From: Gammaproteobacteria bacterium
GTDB lineage: Bacteria; Pseudomonadota; Gammaproteobacteria; Steroidobacterales; Steroidobacteraceae
Assembly (NCBI GenBank): GCA_030831085.1
Contig: JAURLT010000010.1
Location: 1-44,071 of the forward strand
Reading direction: 5' to 3'
DNA length: 44,071 nt
A program made the position numbers and the translations under genes. Position 1 is the stretch's first letter; every line of letters starts with the position of its first letter. This document shows, piece by piece, positions 1 through 11,543 of this stretch. The notes beneath the pieces were generated by a model. The model was given only the letters and a program-made list of their open reading frames with translations, had not been told where the DNA came from and ran no database searches.

Positions 1-1
1 C

Positions 2-295
2 CCACGGATCGCGGCAGGCCTCGGCTTTCACTCGACCCTCTGCACGGAGTTGACCTGGCGCGAGGATCGCCTCGAGTCCCGGCTGGCCACTCCGAACCGC
101 CGCGGCGAGGAAAAGCTTTCCTGCCTGCGCAACCTGCGGGCCCAGCACCCTGAGGCGCGCATCGCCGCCTACGGCAATGCGGCCTCGGACCTGGCACATC
201 TGGTGGAGGCCGACACCGGCTGCCTGGTCAACGCGCCGGTTACGCTGCAGGCCCAGGCGAGGGCACTGAACCTCGCCTACCAGGACTGGCGCTGA
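2..295 (+). CDS. HAD-superfamily hydrolase (phosphatase), C-terminal fragment
   Basis: This is the 3' end of a gene entering from the left edge; the frame is open from base 2 and gives 97 residues before TGA. A Lys in KLSCLRNL fits HAD motif III, and YGNAASDLAHL fits motif IV, where the Asp helps bind Mg2+. The motif order and the short tail resemble HAD-IB phosphatases of the SerB/phosphatidylglycerophosphatase C type. The nucleophile motif DxDxT lies outside the window, so the substrate cannot be judged. A TTG at 50 is internal and need not be a start. The stop is one base from the stop of the convergent membrane protein gene. Confidence 0.7.
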   Translation, partial: PRIAAGLGFHSTLCTELTWREDRLESRLATPNRRGEEKLSCLRNLRAQHPEARIAAYGNAASDLAHLVEADTGCLVNAPVTLQAQARALNLAYQDWR

Positions 296-296
296 G

Positions 297-1535
297 TCAG
301 GACCACGCCCAGCCCAACCAGCCGAGCGCAACCATGGCCACCTGCATGCCGGCAATCCAGCCGGCGAAGCGGACTCCACCGGCGCTGACCGACACCACGA
401 CCTTCATGACGCCGTTGACGGTGTAGGCAAGCATGACCGCTGTGCGGGCGTCGGGCAGGGATAGCCGCCCCGCCTCCAGCATGGCGCCTGCCGAGGCACC
501 CGCCGCCTGGGTATCCGCAAGGCCGGCCAGGGCCACGCCCCAGAGTGCGCCCGCCGAACCGTAGCCCTTCTCCAGCAGCGCGGCGATGAGCATCACCAGG
601 GAGAAGGTGGCCGTAAAGATCAGCGCCTGCCGGAGGTCGAAGGGACGCCCCAAATGCATCTCGCCATGCGGCGCCCGGCCTGCGGCGATCATCACCCCGG
701 CACCGACCGCACTGGCTGCGGCGGCGGACAGCCCCATGGCAAGCCCCAGGCTCGACATCAACGCCGGGCTCACCAAGGCCAGCACCATCAACATGTAGAG
801 CGGAGTGGCGACAGAAGACAGGGCCGCCCCCGCCAACGCCGCTCGGGTCAGCGCCGGGTCCTGGGAAGCACGCCCCGCCATCGCGCCATGGGTTGCGGTA
901 CTGGAAACGAAGCCACCCGCGAAACCCGACAAAGCGAGGCCGTGAATCGGCCCGAGCGTGCGCAGGGCCACGTAGCCCACCGCATTGATCGACATGACGA
1001 GGACCGCAAGGCTCCAGATCACCCGGGGATTGAGCGTGCCGGTGGGGTCAATGGTCCGATCGGGCACTAGCGGTAGCACCACCAGCGCTGCGGCAGCCAG
1101 CACCAGCGCGTCGTGAATCTCCTGACCGCTCAGCTTGTCGGTCGCAAGTTGGTGCAGCCTGGTGCGCGCAGCGAGGATGACCGCAGTCACCACCCCGAGT
1201 CCCGCAGCGAGCGCCGGCTGCCCGATGGCGAGCATTCCGAGCAAGGTGGTAAGCACCAGGGCGACCTCGGTGGTGAGACCCGGATCGCGGCTCGAACTGC
1301 GCAGGTAACTGGCCACCGCCAGTGCGGCGGCCGCAGCCAGGACGACCGGCACGGTCCAGGCCTCATCGAGCAGCCGGGCAGCCGCGCCGGCCATGGCGAA
1401 CAGCGCGAAGGTCCGGACGCCGCCCGGGCCCCGCTCGGGTCCGGACCCCTTGCTGCGCTCCCGCTCGATACCAATCAGCAGTCCGATCCCGAGCGCTGCA
1501 GCGAACCCGAGGACATTTTCGCTGTCGTATTGCAT
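297..1535 (-). CDS. MgtC/SapB family membrane protein with DUF4010
   Basis: The 412-residue protein is very hydrophobic, with many predicted membrane segments. The N-terminal ~130 residues look like the MgtC/SapB domain, including the early GLLIGIERER motif, and the remainder matches the multi-helix DUF4010 region rich in Gly and Ala. Proteins of this two-domain type are common in proteobacteria and their function is not established; a role in ion or Mg2+ homeostasis is only suggested by the MgtC name. It starts at ATG 1535, is divergent from msrP with 50 bases between them, and is convergent with the HAD fragment. Family assignment is fairly firm, function is not. Confidence 0.8.
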   Translation of the reverse strand: MQYDSENVLGFAAALGIGLLIGIERERSKGSGPERGPGGVRTFALFAMAGAAARLLDEAWTVPVVLAAAAALAVASYLRSSSRDPGLTTEVALVLTTLLGMLAIGQPALAAGLGVVTAVILAARTRLHQLATDKLSGQEIHDALVLAAAALVVLPLVPDRTIDPTGTLNPRVIWSLAVLVMSINAVGYVALRTLGPIHGLALSGFAGGFVSSTATHGAMAGRASQDPALTRAALAGAALSSVATPLYMLMVLALVSPALMSSLGLAMGLSAAAASAVGAGVMIAAGRAPHGEMHLGRPFDLRQALIFTATFSLVMLIAALLEKGYGSAGALWGVALAGLADTQAAGASAGAMLEAGRLSLPDARTAVMLAYTVNGVMKVVVSVSAGGVRFAGWIAGMQVAMVALGWLGWAWS

Positions 1536-1585
1536 ACGATTAGCCTAGCAGAGGCCAGGCCGCCTGCCCGGTCAAGGAGCATCCC

Positions 1586-2530
1586 GTGAGCAAGTCCCCC
1601 CTCCCGTCAGAGCTGACCCCGGAGTCCACCTGGCTGAGCCGGCGTCAGCTACTGGCCGGAATCGCCGGCGGAGGCCTGACGCTTGGCGCATCCTGGCCCG
1701 CATCCGCAGCCGATCAGCCCACGGGCAAGCGACTGACCTTCGGCGCCGCACCTCGCTACTCCACCACCGAACAGGCCAACACCTGGGAGGAAGTCACCAC
1801 CTATAACAATTTCTACGAGTTCGGCACGGACAAGGCCGATCCCGCCCGCCGCGCCGGCAGCCTGCGCGTCTCGCCCTGGGAGGTGCGCATCGGCGGGGAG
1901 GCAGAGGTCACGGGCAACTTTGCCCTCGAGGACGTGCTGAAAGGTCAGGCCCTTGAGGAACGTATTTACCGCCTGCGCTGCGTCGAGGCCTGGTCGATGG
2001 TGATTCCGTGGGTCGGCTTTCCACTTGCCAGCCTGATCAAGCGCTTCAAGCCCACCTCGCGAGCCAAGTACGTCCGCTTCACCACCCTTGCCGACCCGGC
2101 GCAAATGCCGGGGCTACGCAGCCCCGTGCTGGACTGGCCTTATGTCGAGGGTCTGCGCATGGATGAGGCCATGCATCCGTTGACCCTGATGGCGGTGGGG
2201 CTCTACGGCCGGGCCCTGCCCAACCAGAACGGCGCACCCCTACGGCTGGTGGTGCCGTGGAAATACGGCTTCAAGAGCATCAAGTCCATCGTGGCCATCG
2301 ACTTCACCGAGCGCCGGCCAAAGACCAGCTGGGAACTCGCAGCGCCAAGAGAATATGGCTTTTTCGCCAATGTGAACCCGGACGTGGATCATCCACGCTG
2401 GAGTCAGGCCCGCGAGCGCCGCATCGGCGCCGGCTCGTTCTGGTCCCGACAGGCCACCCTGCCCTTCAACGGTTATGCCAACGAGGTGGCTGGCTTGTAT
2501 CGCGGCATGGACCTCAAGCGCTACTTCTGA
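1586..2530 (+). CDS. msrP: Protein-methionine-sulfoxide reductase catalytic subunit MsrP
   Basis: Periplasmic molybdoenzyme that reduces methionine sulfoxide in oxidised envelope proteins, receiving electrons from MsrQ. The 314 residues begin with a Tat signal (SRRQLLAG around residues 18-25, likely cleaved after ASA near 41), as expected for a cofactor-loaded exported enzyme. Cys132 in [14 protein letters not shown] is in the position of the conserved Mo-coordinating Cys. GTG at 1586 is chosen because AAGGAG lies just upstream. The msrQ start codon overlaps the stop codon, so the two are translationally coupled. Length and motifs are typical of the YedY/MsrP family. Confidence 0.95.
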   Translation: MSKSPLPSELTPESTWLSRRQLLAGIAGGGLTLGASWPASAADQPTGKRLTFGAAPRYSTTEQANTWEEVTTYNNFYEFGTDKADPARRAGSLRVSPWEVRIGGEAEVTGNFALEDVLKGQALEERIYRLRCVEAWSMVIPWVGFPLASLIKRFKPTSRAKYVRFTTLADPAQMPGLRSPVLDWPYVEGLRMDEAMHPLTLMAVGLYGRALPNQNGAPLRLVVPWKYGFKSIKSIVAIDFTERRPKTSWELAAPREYGFFANVNPDVDHPRWSQARERRIGAGSFWSRQATLPFNGYANEVAGLYRGMDLKRYF

Positions 2531-3156
2531 TGTCGGCGGTCCCGACGGCGGCCATCCGCTGGTTGAAGCCGGCTACCCTGCTGCTCTGCCTGATGCCGGC
2601 AGCCTGGATCATCGCCGGTGTAGCAGGGGCTCCCTGGGCACCGCTCAGCCCCAACCCGGTGGAGGACATCCTGCACCGACTGGGCGAATGGAGCCTCAAT
2701 TTCCTGGTGGCAACCCTGGCGATCTCGCCGGCCAGCGAGCTCACTGGCCGACGCGAGTGGCTGGCGATCCGGCGAATGCTTGGACTGACGGCCTTCTCCT
2801 ATGCCGTCGGTCACTTCATCTGGTACGTCGGGATAGACCAGGGCCTCGAATTGGCTGCGCTGGCTCGCGACGTGGTCAAGCGGCCCTATATCACCGCGGG
2901 ATTCGCCGCCCTGCTGCTGCTGCTGCCGCTGGCCATCACCTCTACGAGAAGTTGGATGCGCCGGCTGGGCAGGCGCTGGCAAAGGCTTCACCGCCTGGCC
3001 TATGTGGCGGCAGGACTCGGCGTGCTGCATTACCTGTGGCTGGTGAAGGCAGACCTGACTACCCCACTGGCTTATGCCCTGGCTCTCGGACTACTGCTGA
3101 TCTGGCGGATTCCCGCGATCAGGCGTCTCGCTCGGAACGGACCACCAGCAGGATAG
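2530..3156 (+). CDS. msrQ: Protein-methionine-sulfoxide reductase heme-binding subunit MsrQ
   Basis: Inner-membrane b-type heme protein passing electrons from the quinone pool or a flavin reductase to MsrP. The 208-residue product has about six hydrophobic segments, His residues within helices (for example GHFIWYV and LGVLHYLWLV), and the ferric-reductase-like layout of YedZ/MsrQ. The frame is open well upstream, but the ATG at 2530 overlaps the msrP stop (TGATG) and gives the usual length. The 3' end runs 38 bases into the convergent EamA gene, so both C-termini are encoded by the same DNA. Confidence 0.93.
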   Translation: MSAVPTAAIRWLKPATLLLCLMPAAWIIAGVAGAPWAPLSPNPVEDILHRLGEWSLNFLVATLAISPASELTGRREWLAIRRMLGLTAFSYAVGHFIWYVGIDQGLELAALARDVVKRPYITAGFAALLLLLPLAITSTRSWMRRLGRRWQRLHRLAYVAAGLGVLHYLWLVKADLTTPLAYALALGLLLIWRIPAIRRLARNGPPAG

Positions 3157-3988
3157 CGGCGATGACCAGTGCCCCTCCGGCCAGGGTCGCGGCGCCGGGC
3201 ACTTCCTGCAGAAGGAGCCAGGCGAACAGCGATGCCACCACAGGCTCTCCGGTCAGCGCGATGGCCACGACCGCAGGTGGCAGAACCCGCAAGGACCAGT
3301 TGTAACCGCCGTGACCGATGACCTGGGAAACCACGGCGAGTCCGGCGAACATCCACCAGGTCTGCCCGTCGAAACCCGACCATTGAATCTTGCCGACCAG
3401 TACGGCGACCCACAGCACCACGGCGGCACTGCACCAGGCTAGCGAGACGAAGGTCAGGTAACCGAGGCTGCGCTGGGCCTCCCGCGCCAGGAGCAGGTAG
3501 CCTGCCATCGACACCGCGCCGGCCAGGGCGAGCAGGTTACCGAGCAGGGTCCCCGCATCGTCGAGCGACGGCCAGCCCAGGATTAGCGCGCCCAGGGCCG
3601 CCAGGCCAACGCCGGCCAGGGTTCCGCCGGCAGGTCGTTTGCCGGCTAGCCAGAGGAGGGCCACCAAAAAGACCGGCGCGGTGTTGACCAGCAGCACGCT
3701 GTTGGCCACGGTGGTGAACTGCAGCGAACTGATCCAGGTGGCAAAATGCAGTGCCAGCAGGCCACCCGCCGACACCGCCGCACACAGTGGCCGCAGGCCC
3801 GGATGGCGCGGCGCGGCGACCAGACACGCCGGCAACGTGACCAGCACTGCTGCCAGGGTCATCCGCCAGACCGCAATGGCGAGGGGCTCGGCATCGGCCA
3901 GCCGGACAAAGATCGAGCCGAAAGAAACGCCCACCAAAGCAAGTGACAGCACCAGCGCCGCCGTTGCCCGGGAACTGAAGCCGTTCAT
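3119..3988 (-). CDS. DMT-superfamily (EamA) transporter
   Basis: The 289-residue product has ten hydrophobic segments in two repeats of five, the pattern of EamA-type drug/metabolite exporters. The first helix (SFGSIFVRLADAEPLAIAVW) and the second repeat with ALTGEPVVASLFAWLLLQE are typical. Substrate cannot be read from sequence. It starts three bases after the DAHP synthase stop, so it is probably the last gene of a fadH-ygjP-aroG-eamA transcript. An aromatic or amino acid export role is possible from this context but unproven. The 3' end overlaps msrQ by 38 bases on the other strand. Confidence 0.85.
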   Translation of the reverse strand: MNGFSSRATAALVLSLALVGVSFGSIFVRLADAEPLAIAVWRMTLAAVLVTLPACLVAAPRHPGLRPLCAAVSAGGLLALHFATWISSLQFTTVANSVLLVNTAPVFLVALLWLAGKRPAGGTLAGVGLAALGALILGWPSLDDAGTLLGNLLALAGAVSMAGYLLLAREAQRSLGYLTFVSLAWCSAAVVLWVAVLVGKIQWSGFDGQTWWMFAGLAVVSQVIGHGGYNWSLRVLPPAVVAIALTGEPVVASLFAWLLLQEVPGAATLAGGALVIAAILLVVRSERDA

Positions 3989-3991
3989 GCC

Positions 3992-5086
3992 TCAGCCGAC
4001 GGAGACCGCCCCGCCCGCGACCCTCCGCGTGGGCAGGCAGGCATCTAACCGCTCGTGCAGCGCCAGCAGCAGTTCCTCGGTAGTTTCCCAGCCCATGCAG
4101 GCATCCGTGACGGAGACGCCATATTGCAACTGCCCCAGGTCTGCGGGGATAGGCTGGCTGCCAGGCTGGAGATGGCTCTCCAGCATCAGCCCAACGATCG
4201 AGCCGTTACCCCCGATGATCTGCTCGGCGCACTCCTGCGCGACCTGCGGTTGCCGACCTGGATCCTTGCCGGAATTGCCATGACTGCAATCGACCACGAT
4301 ATTGCAGGGCAGGCCCGCCTGGCGAAGGGCGCTCTCGCACTCTGCCACGCTGGCTGAATCGTAGTTGGTCCCGCCGCCGCCACCCCGCAGCACCACGTGG
4401 CCGTGGGGATTGCCGCGCGTCCGAAAGACCGCGGACTGGCCCTGCTGGGTGATCCCAAGGAAATGATGCGGCCTGCGCACCGACTCCAGGGCGTTGATGG
4501 CGACGGTCAGCGTACCGTCTGTACCGTTCTTGAAGCCAACCGGGGTAGACAGGCCCGAAGCCATTTCACGGTGAGTTTGCGACTCGGTGGTGCGTGCGCC
4601 GATCGCGGTCCAACTGACCAGCTCGTGAAGGTACTGCGGCATGATGGGATCGAGCGCCTCGGTGGCGGTGGGCAGCCCGGCCTCGGCCAGTTCCAGCAGC
4701 AAGCCACGTGCCATACGAATGCCCTTCTCGATATGGAAGGAATCGTCCATGTCCGGATCGTTGATCAGGCCCTTCCAGCCAACAGTCGTACGCGGCTTTT
4801 CGAAGTAAACCCGCATCACGAGGTAGAGGCTGGATTCCACTCGTTCGGCGAGTCGGCGTAGCCGGGAAGCATACTCCCGGGCTGCTGCCAGGTCATGGAT
4901 CGAGCAGGGGCCGACCACCACGAAGAGTCGCGGGTCGCGCCCGTCCAGAATGTCGCAGATCACCTGACGCGCCGAGGCCACGAACTCACCCGCTGCAGCG
5001 CTGGTCGGCAGTTCGCGCTTGATGTCTGCTGGGGTCGGCAGCACCTCGCTGGACAGGACGTTGACGTTATACAGCCGATCGCTCAT
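3992..5086 (-). CDS. 3-deoxy-7-phosphoheptulonate (DAHP) synthase, class I
   Basis: Condenses phosphoenolpyruvate with erythrose 4-phosphate to form DAHP, the first committed step of the shikimate pathway, in the cytoplasm. The 364-residue length is that of the AroF/AroG/AroH class. Visible motifs are GPCSIHD (59-65), FEKPRTTVGWKGLINDP (about 95-112), PQYLHELVSWTAIGART (about 150-166) and KNGTDG (186-191), which cover the metal and PEP/E4P site. The feedback specificity (Phe, Tyr or Trp) cannot be decided by eye, so no symbol is given. ATG 5086 has GGAGG four bases upstream. It lies 14 bases downstream of the metallopeptidase gene. Confidence 0.95.
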   Translation of the reverse strand: MSDRLYNVNVLSSEVLPTPADIKRELPTSAAAGEFVASARQVICDILDGRDPRLFVVVGPCSIHDLAAAREYASRLRRLAERVESSLYLVMRVYFEKPRTTVGWKGLINDPDMDDSFHIEKGIRMARGLLLELAEAGLPTATEALDPIMPQYLHELVSWTAIGARTTESQTHREMASGLSTPVGFKNGTDGTLTVAINALESVRRPHHFLGITQQGQSAVFRTRGNPHGHVVLRGGGGGTNYDSASVAECESALRQAGLPCNIVVDCSHGNSGKDPGRQPQVAQECAEQIIGGNGSIVGLMLESHLQPGSQPIPADLGQLQYGVSVTDACMGWETTEELLLALHERLDACLPTRRVAGGAVSVG

Positions 5087-5100
5087 CAGTCCTCCGAACG

Positions 5101-5838
5101 TCAGCCCTGGGCCCAGCCCGGCACCCGTTCCCAGGCGCGCCGCGACAGTTCACGATCCAGGCGTTTCCAATCCGGCTCAAGCCGGCCGACCAGCGCCCAG
5201 AAACGGCGGCCGTGGTTCATGTGTACCGTGTGCGCCAACTCATGCAGCATCAGGTACTTCACCACCTCGGGCGGATGAAATAACAGGCAGGCGTTCAAGC
5301 TGATGGTGCCCGAACGGGAGCAGCTGCCCCAGCGTGTCTTCTGGCGCCGGACCTGGACGCGGCGGAAGCCCAGCCCGTGGGACTGGGATAACTCCAACAG
5401 CTGCGGGACGAAATGGGCGTGAGCCGTCCTCAGCAGCCAGCGGTTAAGCTGATGCCGTGCCAGCAGCGGTCGCTGCCCGTCGTAGCCGAGCTGCAGCAGG
5501 TCACCCGCCTCCCTCAACACCGCCCTGCCCGGCCGATCCCGGTATTCCACGACCAGTCTGCGACCGATTGCCGGCAGGTCGACAGTGGTCGGCAAGGCCT
5601 GCCGGTCGGGCACGGGAATGCGGGCAAACTCATCGACCTTGCGCGCAATCCACTCACGATGACGGGCCACGAAGCCCTCGACGAAACGTGCAGCAGTGCC
5701 CTCGGGTACCACGATCTCGACACCGCCGCCAGGGTAGACACGGATGGCCATGCGGCGGGACCGCTTGGACACCCGGAGATTCCAGCCCCCGGTCAGCCCA
5801 CCCGGTTCAAGGGACAGCGCGAGCTGGCCCGAGGTCAT
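5101..5838 (-). CDS. YgjP-like M48/WLM-type metallopeptidase domain protein
   Basis: The 245-residue cytoplasmic-looking protein ends with a zinc motif HELAH followed by VHMNHGRRFW, the HExxH-x5-H pattern of the YgjP (DUF45) family. The strongly conserved TRWGSCS motif lies about 30 residues earlier. E. coli YgjP has been linked to nucleotide hydrolysis, but most members are annotated only as metal-dependent hydrolases. ATG at 5838 lies just after the fadH stop, giving a compact junction. A GTG at 5865 would add nine residues and overlap fadH by 26 bases, with a purine-rich stretch too close to serve as ribosome site. The gene sits between fadH and aroG. Confidence 0.85.
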   Translation of the reverse strand: MTSGQLALSLEPGGLTGGWNLRVSKRSRRMAIRVYPGGGVEIVVPEGTAARFVEGFVARHREWIARKVDEFARIPVPDRQALPTTVDLPAIGRRLVVEYRDRPGRAVLREAGDLLQLGYDGQRPLLARHQLNRWLLRTAHAHFVPQLLELSQSHGLGFRRVQVRRQKTRWGSCSRSGTISLNACLLFHPPEVVKYLMLHELAHTVHMNHGRRFWALVGRLEPDWKRLDRELSRRAWERVPGWAQG

Positions 5839-5839
5839 T

Positions 5840-8699
<2,860 letters not shown>

Positions 8700-8703
<4 letters not shown>

Positions 8704-9299
8704 AGACGCCGAAGCTTCTTGCGCACGCCCATGGGATTGGGCGTAGTGGCCGCGACCAGGCGCTCCCAGGCAGGCCGGAGTGCAGACAACTCGGGCACCT
8801 GTTCCTTGCGGTTGACGAACCCAAGCTCCTTGACCAGCTCGTCAAGCGGCATGACGAGATCGGGGCGGCCGCGGGGAAACTGGGCCCGGGTAGTCACCAC
8901 CCGCCCGTCGACCGGTATCTCGGGGCAGATTTGCCGCACGCTTTGCACGCGATCGTAGAGCCCGCCCAAGGGGTTACGGAGTGACGACCGATAGGAGCCG
9001 TCCATGACCGCCCACTCCTCCATCCGCTCGGCCGCGAAGACCACCCCTTCCAGGTCCCGGAAGTCCACCACCAGGATGCCGAAACGCGTCAACAGCAGGT
9101 AATCCACGTGCAGGCTGCCATCGATCCCGTCGGGCAACAGCACGTCCGCGAGGTGCTCATTGGCGCAGCGCAGGAGCCGCTTGCGGGCACGGGCACCCTG
9201 CGTGGCCCTACCCCAGGCTCGCCCGCCAAGATAGCCGAGTCCACCCAGGCCAGCGACCAGGACAACACCCAGCAGGAGCGGTATCCATGACTGCTGCAC
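8700..9299 (-). CDS. NERD-domain membrane-anchored protein
   Basis: The 199-residue product has one N-terminal membrane segment (about 5-25), then a basic stretch and a nuclease-related (NERD) core: LLPDGIDGSLHVDYLLLTRFG, then GILVVDFRDLEG. In canonical NERD proteins the last strand carries E-x-K; here it reads D79-F-R81, so nuclease activity is doubtful. GTG at 9299 follows the thrC TGA by one base (TGACGTG), so the gene is probably translated from the thr transcript. The frame is open further upstream inside thrC but shows no domain there. Which cellular process it serves is unknown. Confidence 0.75.
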
Positions 9300-9300
9300 G

Positions 9301-10602
9301 TCAGGCTCCCAGCAGCGCAGCACGCAGGGCTGCAGGCCTGGCAGCGAGGCGGCTGGACTCCGCGGGACGGTGCAACAACTCGGCGAGGGCTGGCGGCAGG
9401 TCGACGGTTGCGCCAATCAGCGGTTCCACGACCTGTTCGAACTTGGCCGGATGGGCAGTGGCCACCACCACCCACTGCCCGTCAGCGGTGCCGGATTCGA
9501 CCCAGCGCGCGTGCAGCTCGGCAGCCGTAGCCGTGTGCGGACACCAGGTCACGCCCAGCTCGCGGTGGTCGGCGACGATCCGCCGGCGGATGTCCGGGTC
9601 GAGCACCGACTCCGCCGTAAGTTCCTGCCTGAGCAGGTTTTCATCCTGATACAACCAGCGGATCCGCTCCATGTTGCTGGGATTCCCGACGTCCATGGCA
9701 GAGGCAAGGGTAGCCACACTGGGCCGAGGTTGCCACCCCTTGCCCGCGATGTAGTCAGGCACCGTCAGGTTGGCATTGTGGGCAAGCACGACCCGCCCCA
9801 CCGGCAGGCCCATGGCCCTGGCCCAGAGGCAGGCGCAGGCGTTGCCGAGGTTGCCGGAGGGAATGATGAAATCAGCCTTGCGGCCACTTTCACGCCAAAG
9901 CTGCAGGCTGGTCAGGGCGTAGTACGCGCACTGCGGCAGCAGGCGCCCGATGTTGATGCTGTTGGCAGACGACAGTGGCCTCCTGGCCTGCAGCTCACGA
10001 TCACTCAGTGCGGCCTTGACCATGGCCTGGCAATCGTCGAATTCCCCGGCAACCCGATACGCCGCGACGTTGCCACCCCAGCAGCACAGCTGATGGGCCT
10101 GACGCGGCGACACCCGGCCATCAGGAAACAGGATGACTACGGAGACTCCCGGTCGGCCGTGAAAAGCGGCAGCCACCGCCCCTCCGGTATCGCCGGACGT
10201 GGCGACCAGGATGGTGACTCCGGCCGGGGACTGCGGCTGCCGCACCATGCAGGCCGCCAGGAAACGGGCCCCGAAATCCTTGAACGCGGCGGTTGGCCCG
10301 TGGAACAACTCCAGCGCATGAAAGGCATGACCGTTGCGCGCGAGGGGCAGCAGGACAACTGGGAAGTTGAAGGCCTCCCTGCAGATTTCGCTGAGGTTCG
10401 GTGCCAGGGGTTCGCCCGCAAAGAAAGGTTGCAACAGCCGTGCGGCGATCGACGGCAGGTCGTCGAGGCCGGCAAAGTCCTCCGGGACGAAACTTGGAAG
10501 CTCACGCGGCACGTACAGGCCGCCATCCGGCGCCAGCCCCTCACGCAGGGCCTGGCCGAGGGAGACGCGCAAGGTCTGGTCTCGTGTACTGACGCAATCC
10601 AT
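9301..10602 (-). CDS. thrC: Threonine synthase
   Basis: PLP enzyme converting O-phospho-L-homoserine to L-threonine, the last step of the pathway. The 433 residues begin MDCVSTRDQTLRVSLGQAL, with the GLAPDGGLYVP motif near 22-32 typical of the proteobacterial family. GPTAAFKDFGARFL carries the PLP Lys (K108), followed by LVATSGDTGGAVA, the phosphate-binding loop. ATG 10602 overlaps the thrB stop (ATGA), which fixes the start; the frame stays open upstream but is thrB shadow. Downstream the NERD gene follows at once. Confidence 0.95.
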   Translation of the reverse strand: MDCVSTRDQTLRVSLGQALREGLAPDGGLYVPRELPSFVPEDFAGLDDLPSIAARLLQPFFAGEPLAPNLSEICREAFNFPVVLLPLARNGHAFHALELFHGPTAAFKDFGARFLAACMVRQPQSPAGVTILVATSGDTGGAVAAAFHGRPGVSVVILFPDGRVSPRQAHQLCCWGGNVAAYRVAGEFDDCQAMVKAALSDRELQARRPLSSANSINIGRLLPQCAYYALTSLQLWRESGRKADFIIPSGNLGNACACLWARAMGLPVGRVVLAHNANLTVPDYIAGKGWQPRPSVATLASAMDVGNPSNMERIRWLYQDENLLRQELTAESVLDPDIRRRIVADHRELGVTWCPHTATAAELHARWVESGTADGQWVVVATAHPAKFEQVVEPLIGATVDLPPALAELLHRPAESSRLAARPAALRAALLGA

Positions 10603-11543
10603 CAGGTGTCGACGATCCGCGCGCCCTGCTCGTCGATCGCGGAAATCCAGTGGTCGCAGGCCAGGTTGTGATCCGAAAAGGCCTCGACCATGGCAGCGCG
10701 AATGCCCTGGGCATAGGCTTCCTCGCACCATGCGAATACGGTCGGACCCGCCCCGGAAATGGAGCAGCCCAGTGCCCGGTTGACCATGGCGGCCTGCTTG
10801 ACGGCCTTGAAGCCGGGGATCAACTGCGAGCGCTGTGGTTCAATGATGACGTCCTCAAAGGCGTCGCGGATCATGTCGAGGTCGTTGCTGTAGCAGCCGC
10901 TCAGGAAGCCGGCCAGGTTCGCGGTTTGCCAGACCAGGTCCGACAGGTCGATGCTTTTCTTGAGGATCCGCCGCGCCTCGCGGGTGGACAGGAACATGTG
11001 TGGGTGGACCAGTACACAACGGATGCCCGGAGGCACGGGTATCTGCTTGGTTCTCGGGTGGTCGATTCCCACGGTCAGCACCAGGCCACCAAACAGCGAA
11101 GGCGCGATATTGTCGACGTGCACCGAACCGCTGGCCACCGCCTCGCCCTGCATGGCGAACTTGAGCAGCGACAGCTTGTCCAGGGGCTCATCGAGCAGGG
11201 CATTAGCCGCTACCACCGCAGCCACTGCAGAGGCCGCCGAACCGCCAAGACCCGAGCCCAGGGGAATGCCCTTCTGGATCTCGATCTCGATCCCAAACGG
11301 CAGGCCGAGTGCCCTCGACATCGACACCAAGGCCATACCCGCCGTGTTCTTTTCAGGCTCCAGGGGCAAGGCAGCGGGGCTGCCGGTGATCGAGGCGATC
11401 CGCACACCGGGCGTCTCCGTGCGCCGCGCCGTCACCCTGTCGCCCACCGCGCTGACCGTGTGGCCGAGGATGTCGAAGCCGATACCCACGTTGCCAACCG
11501 TGGCCGGCGCGAAGGCCGTCACCGGCGGAGTCGGGCGACTCAC
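10602..11543 (-). CDS. thrB: Homoserine kinase (GHMP family)
   Basis: Phosphorylates L-homoserine to O-phosphohomoserine, the substrate of ThrC next door. The 313-residue protein has the GHMP kinase order: N-terminal FAPATVGNVGIGFDILG, the ATP loop IPLGSGLGGSAASA near residue 95, and a C-terminal GCSISGAGPTVFAW motif. ATG 11543 overlaps the thrA stop by four bases and the gene overlaps thrC the same way, so translation is coupled through the operon. Confidence 0.96.
   Translation of the reverse strand: MSRPTPPVTAFAPATVGNVGIGFDILGHTVSAVGDRVTARRTETPGVRIASITGSPAALPLEPEKNTAGMALVSMSRALGLPFGIEIEIQKGIPLGSGLGGSAASAVAAVVAANALLDEPLDKLSLLKFAMQGEAVASGSVHVDNIAPSLFGGLVLTVGIDHPRTKQIPVPPGIRCVLVHPHMFLSTREARRILKKSIDLSDLVWQTANLAGFLSGCYSNDLDMIRDAFEDVIIEPQRSQLIPGFKAVKQAAMVNRALGCSISGAGPTVFAWCEEAYAQGIRAAMVEAFSDHNLACDHWISAIDEQGARIVDT

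Noticed and set aside
9370-10671. A 433-residue open frame opposite thrC.
   Set aside because: No recognisable domain and full overlap with a well supported gene; it is a GC-rich shadow.
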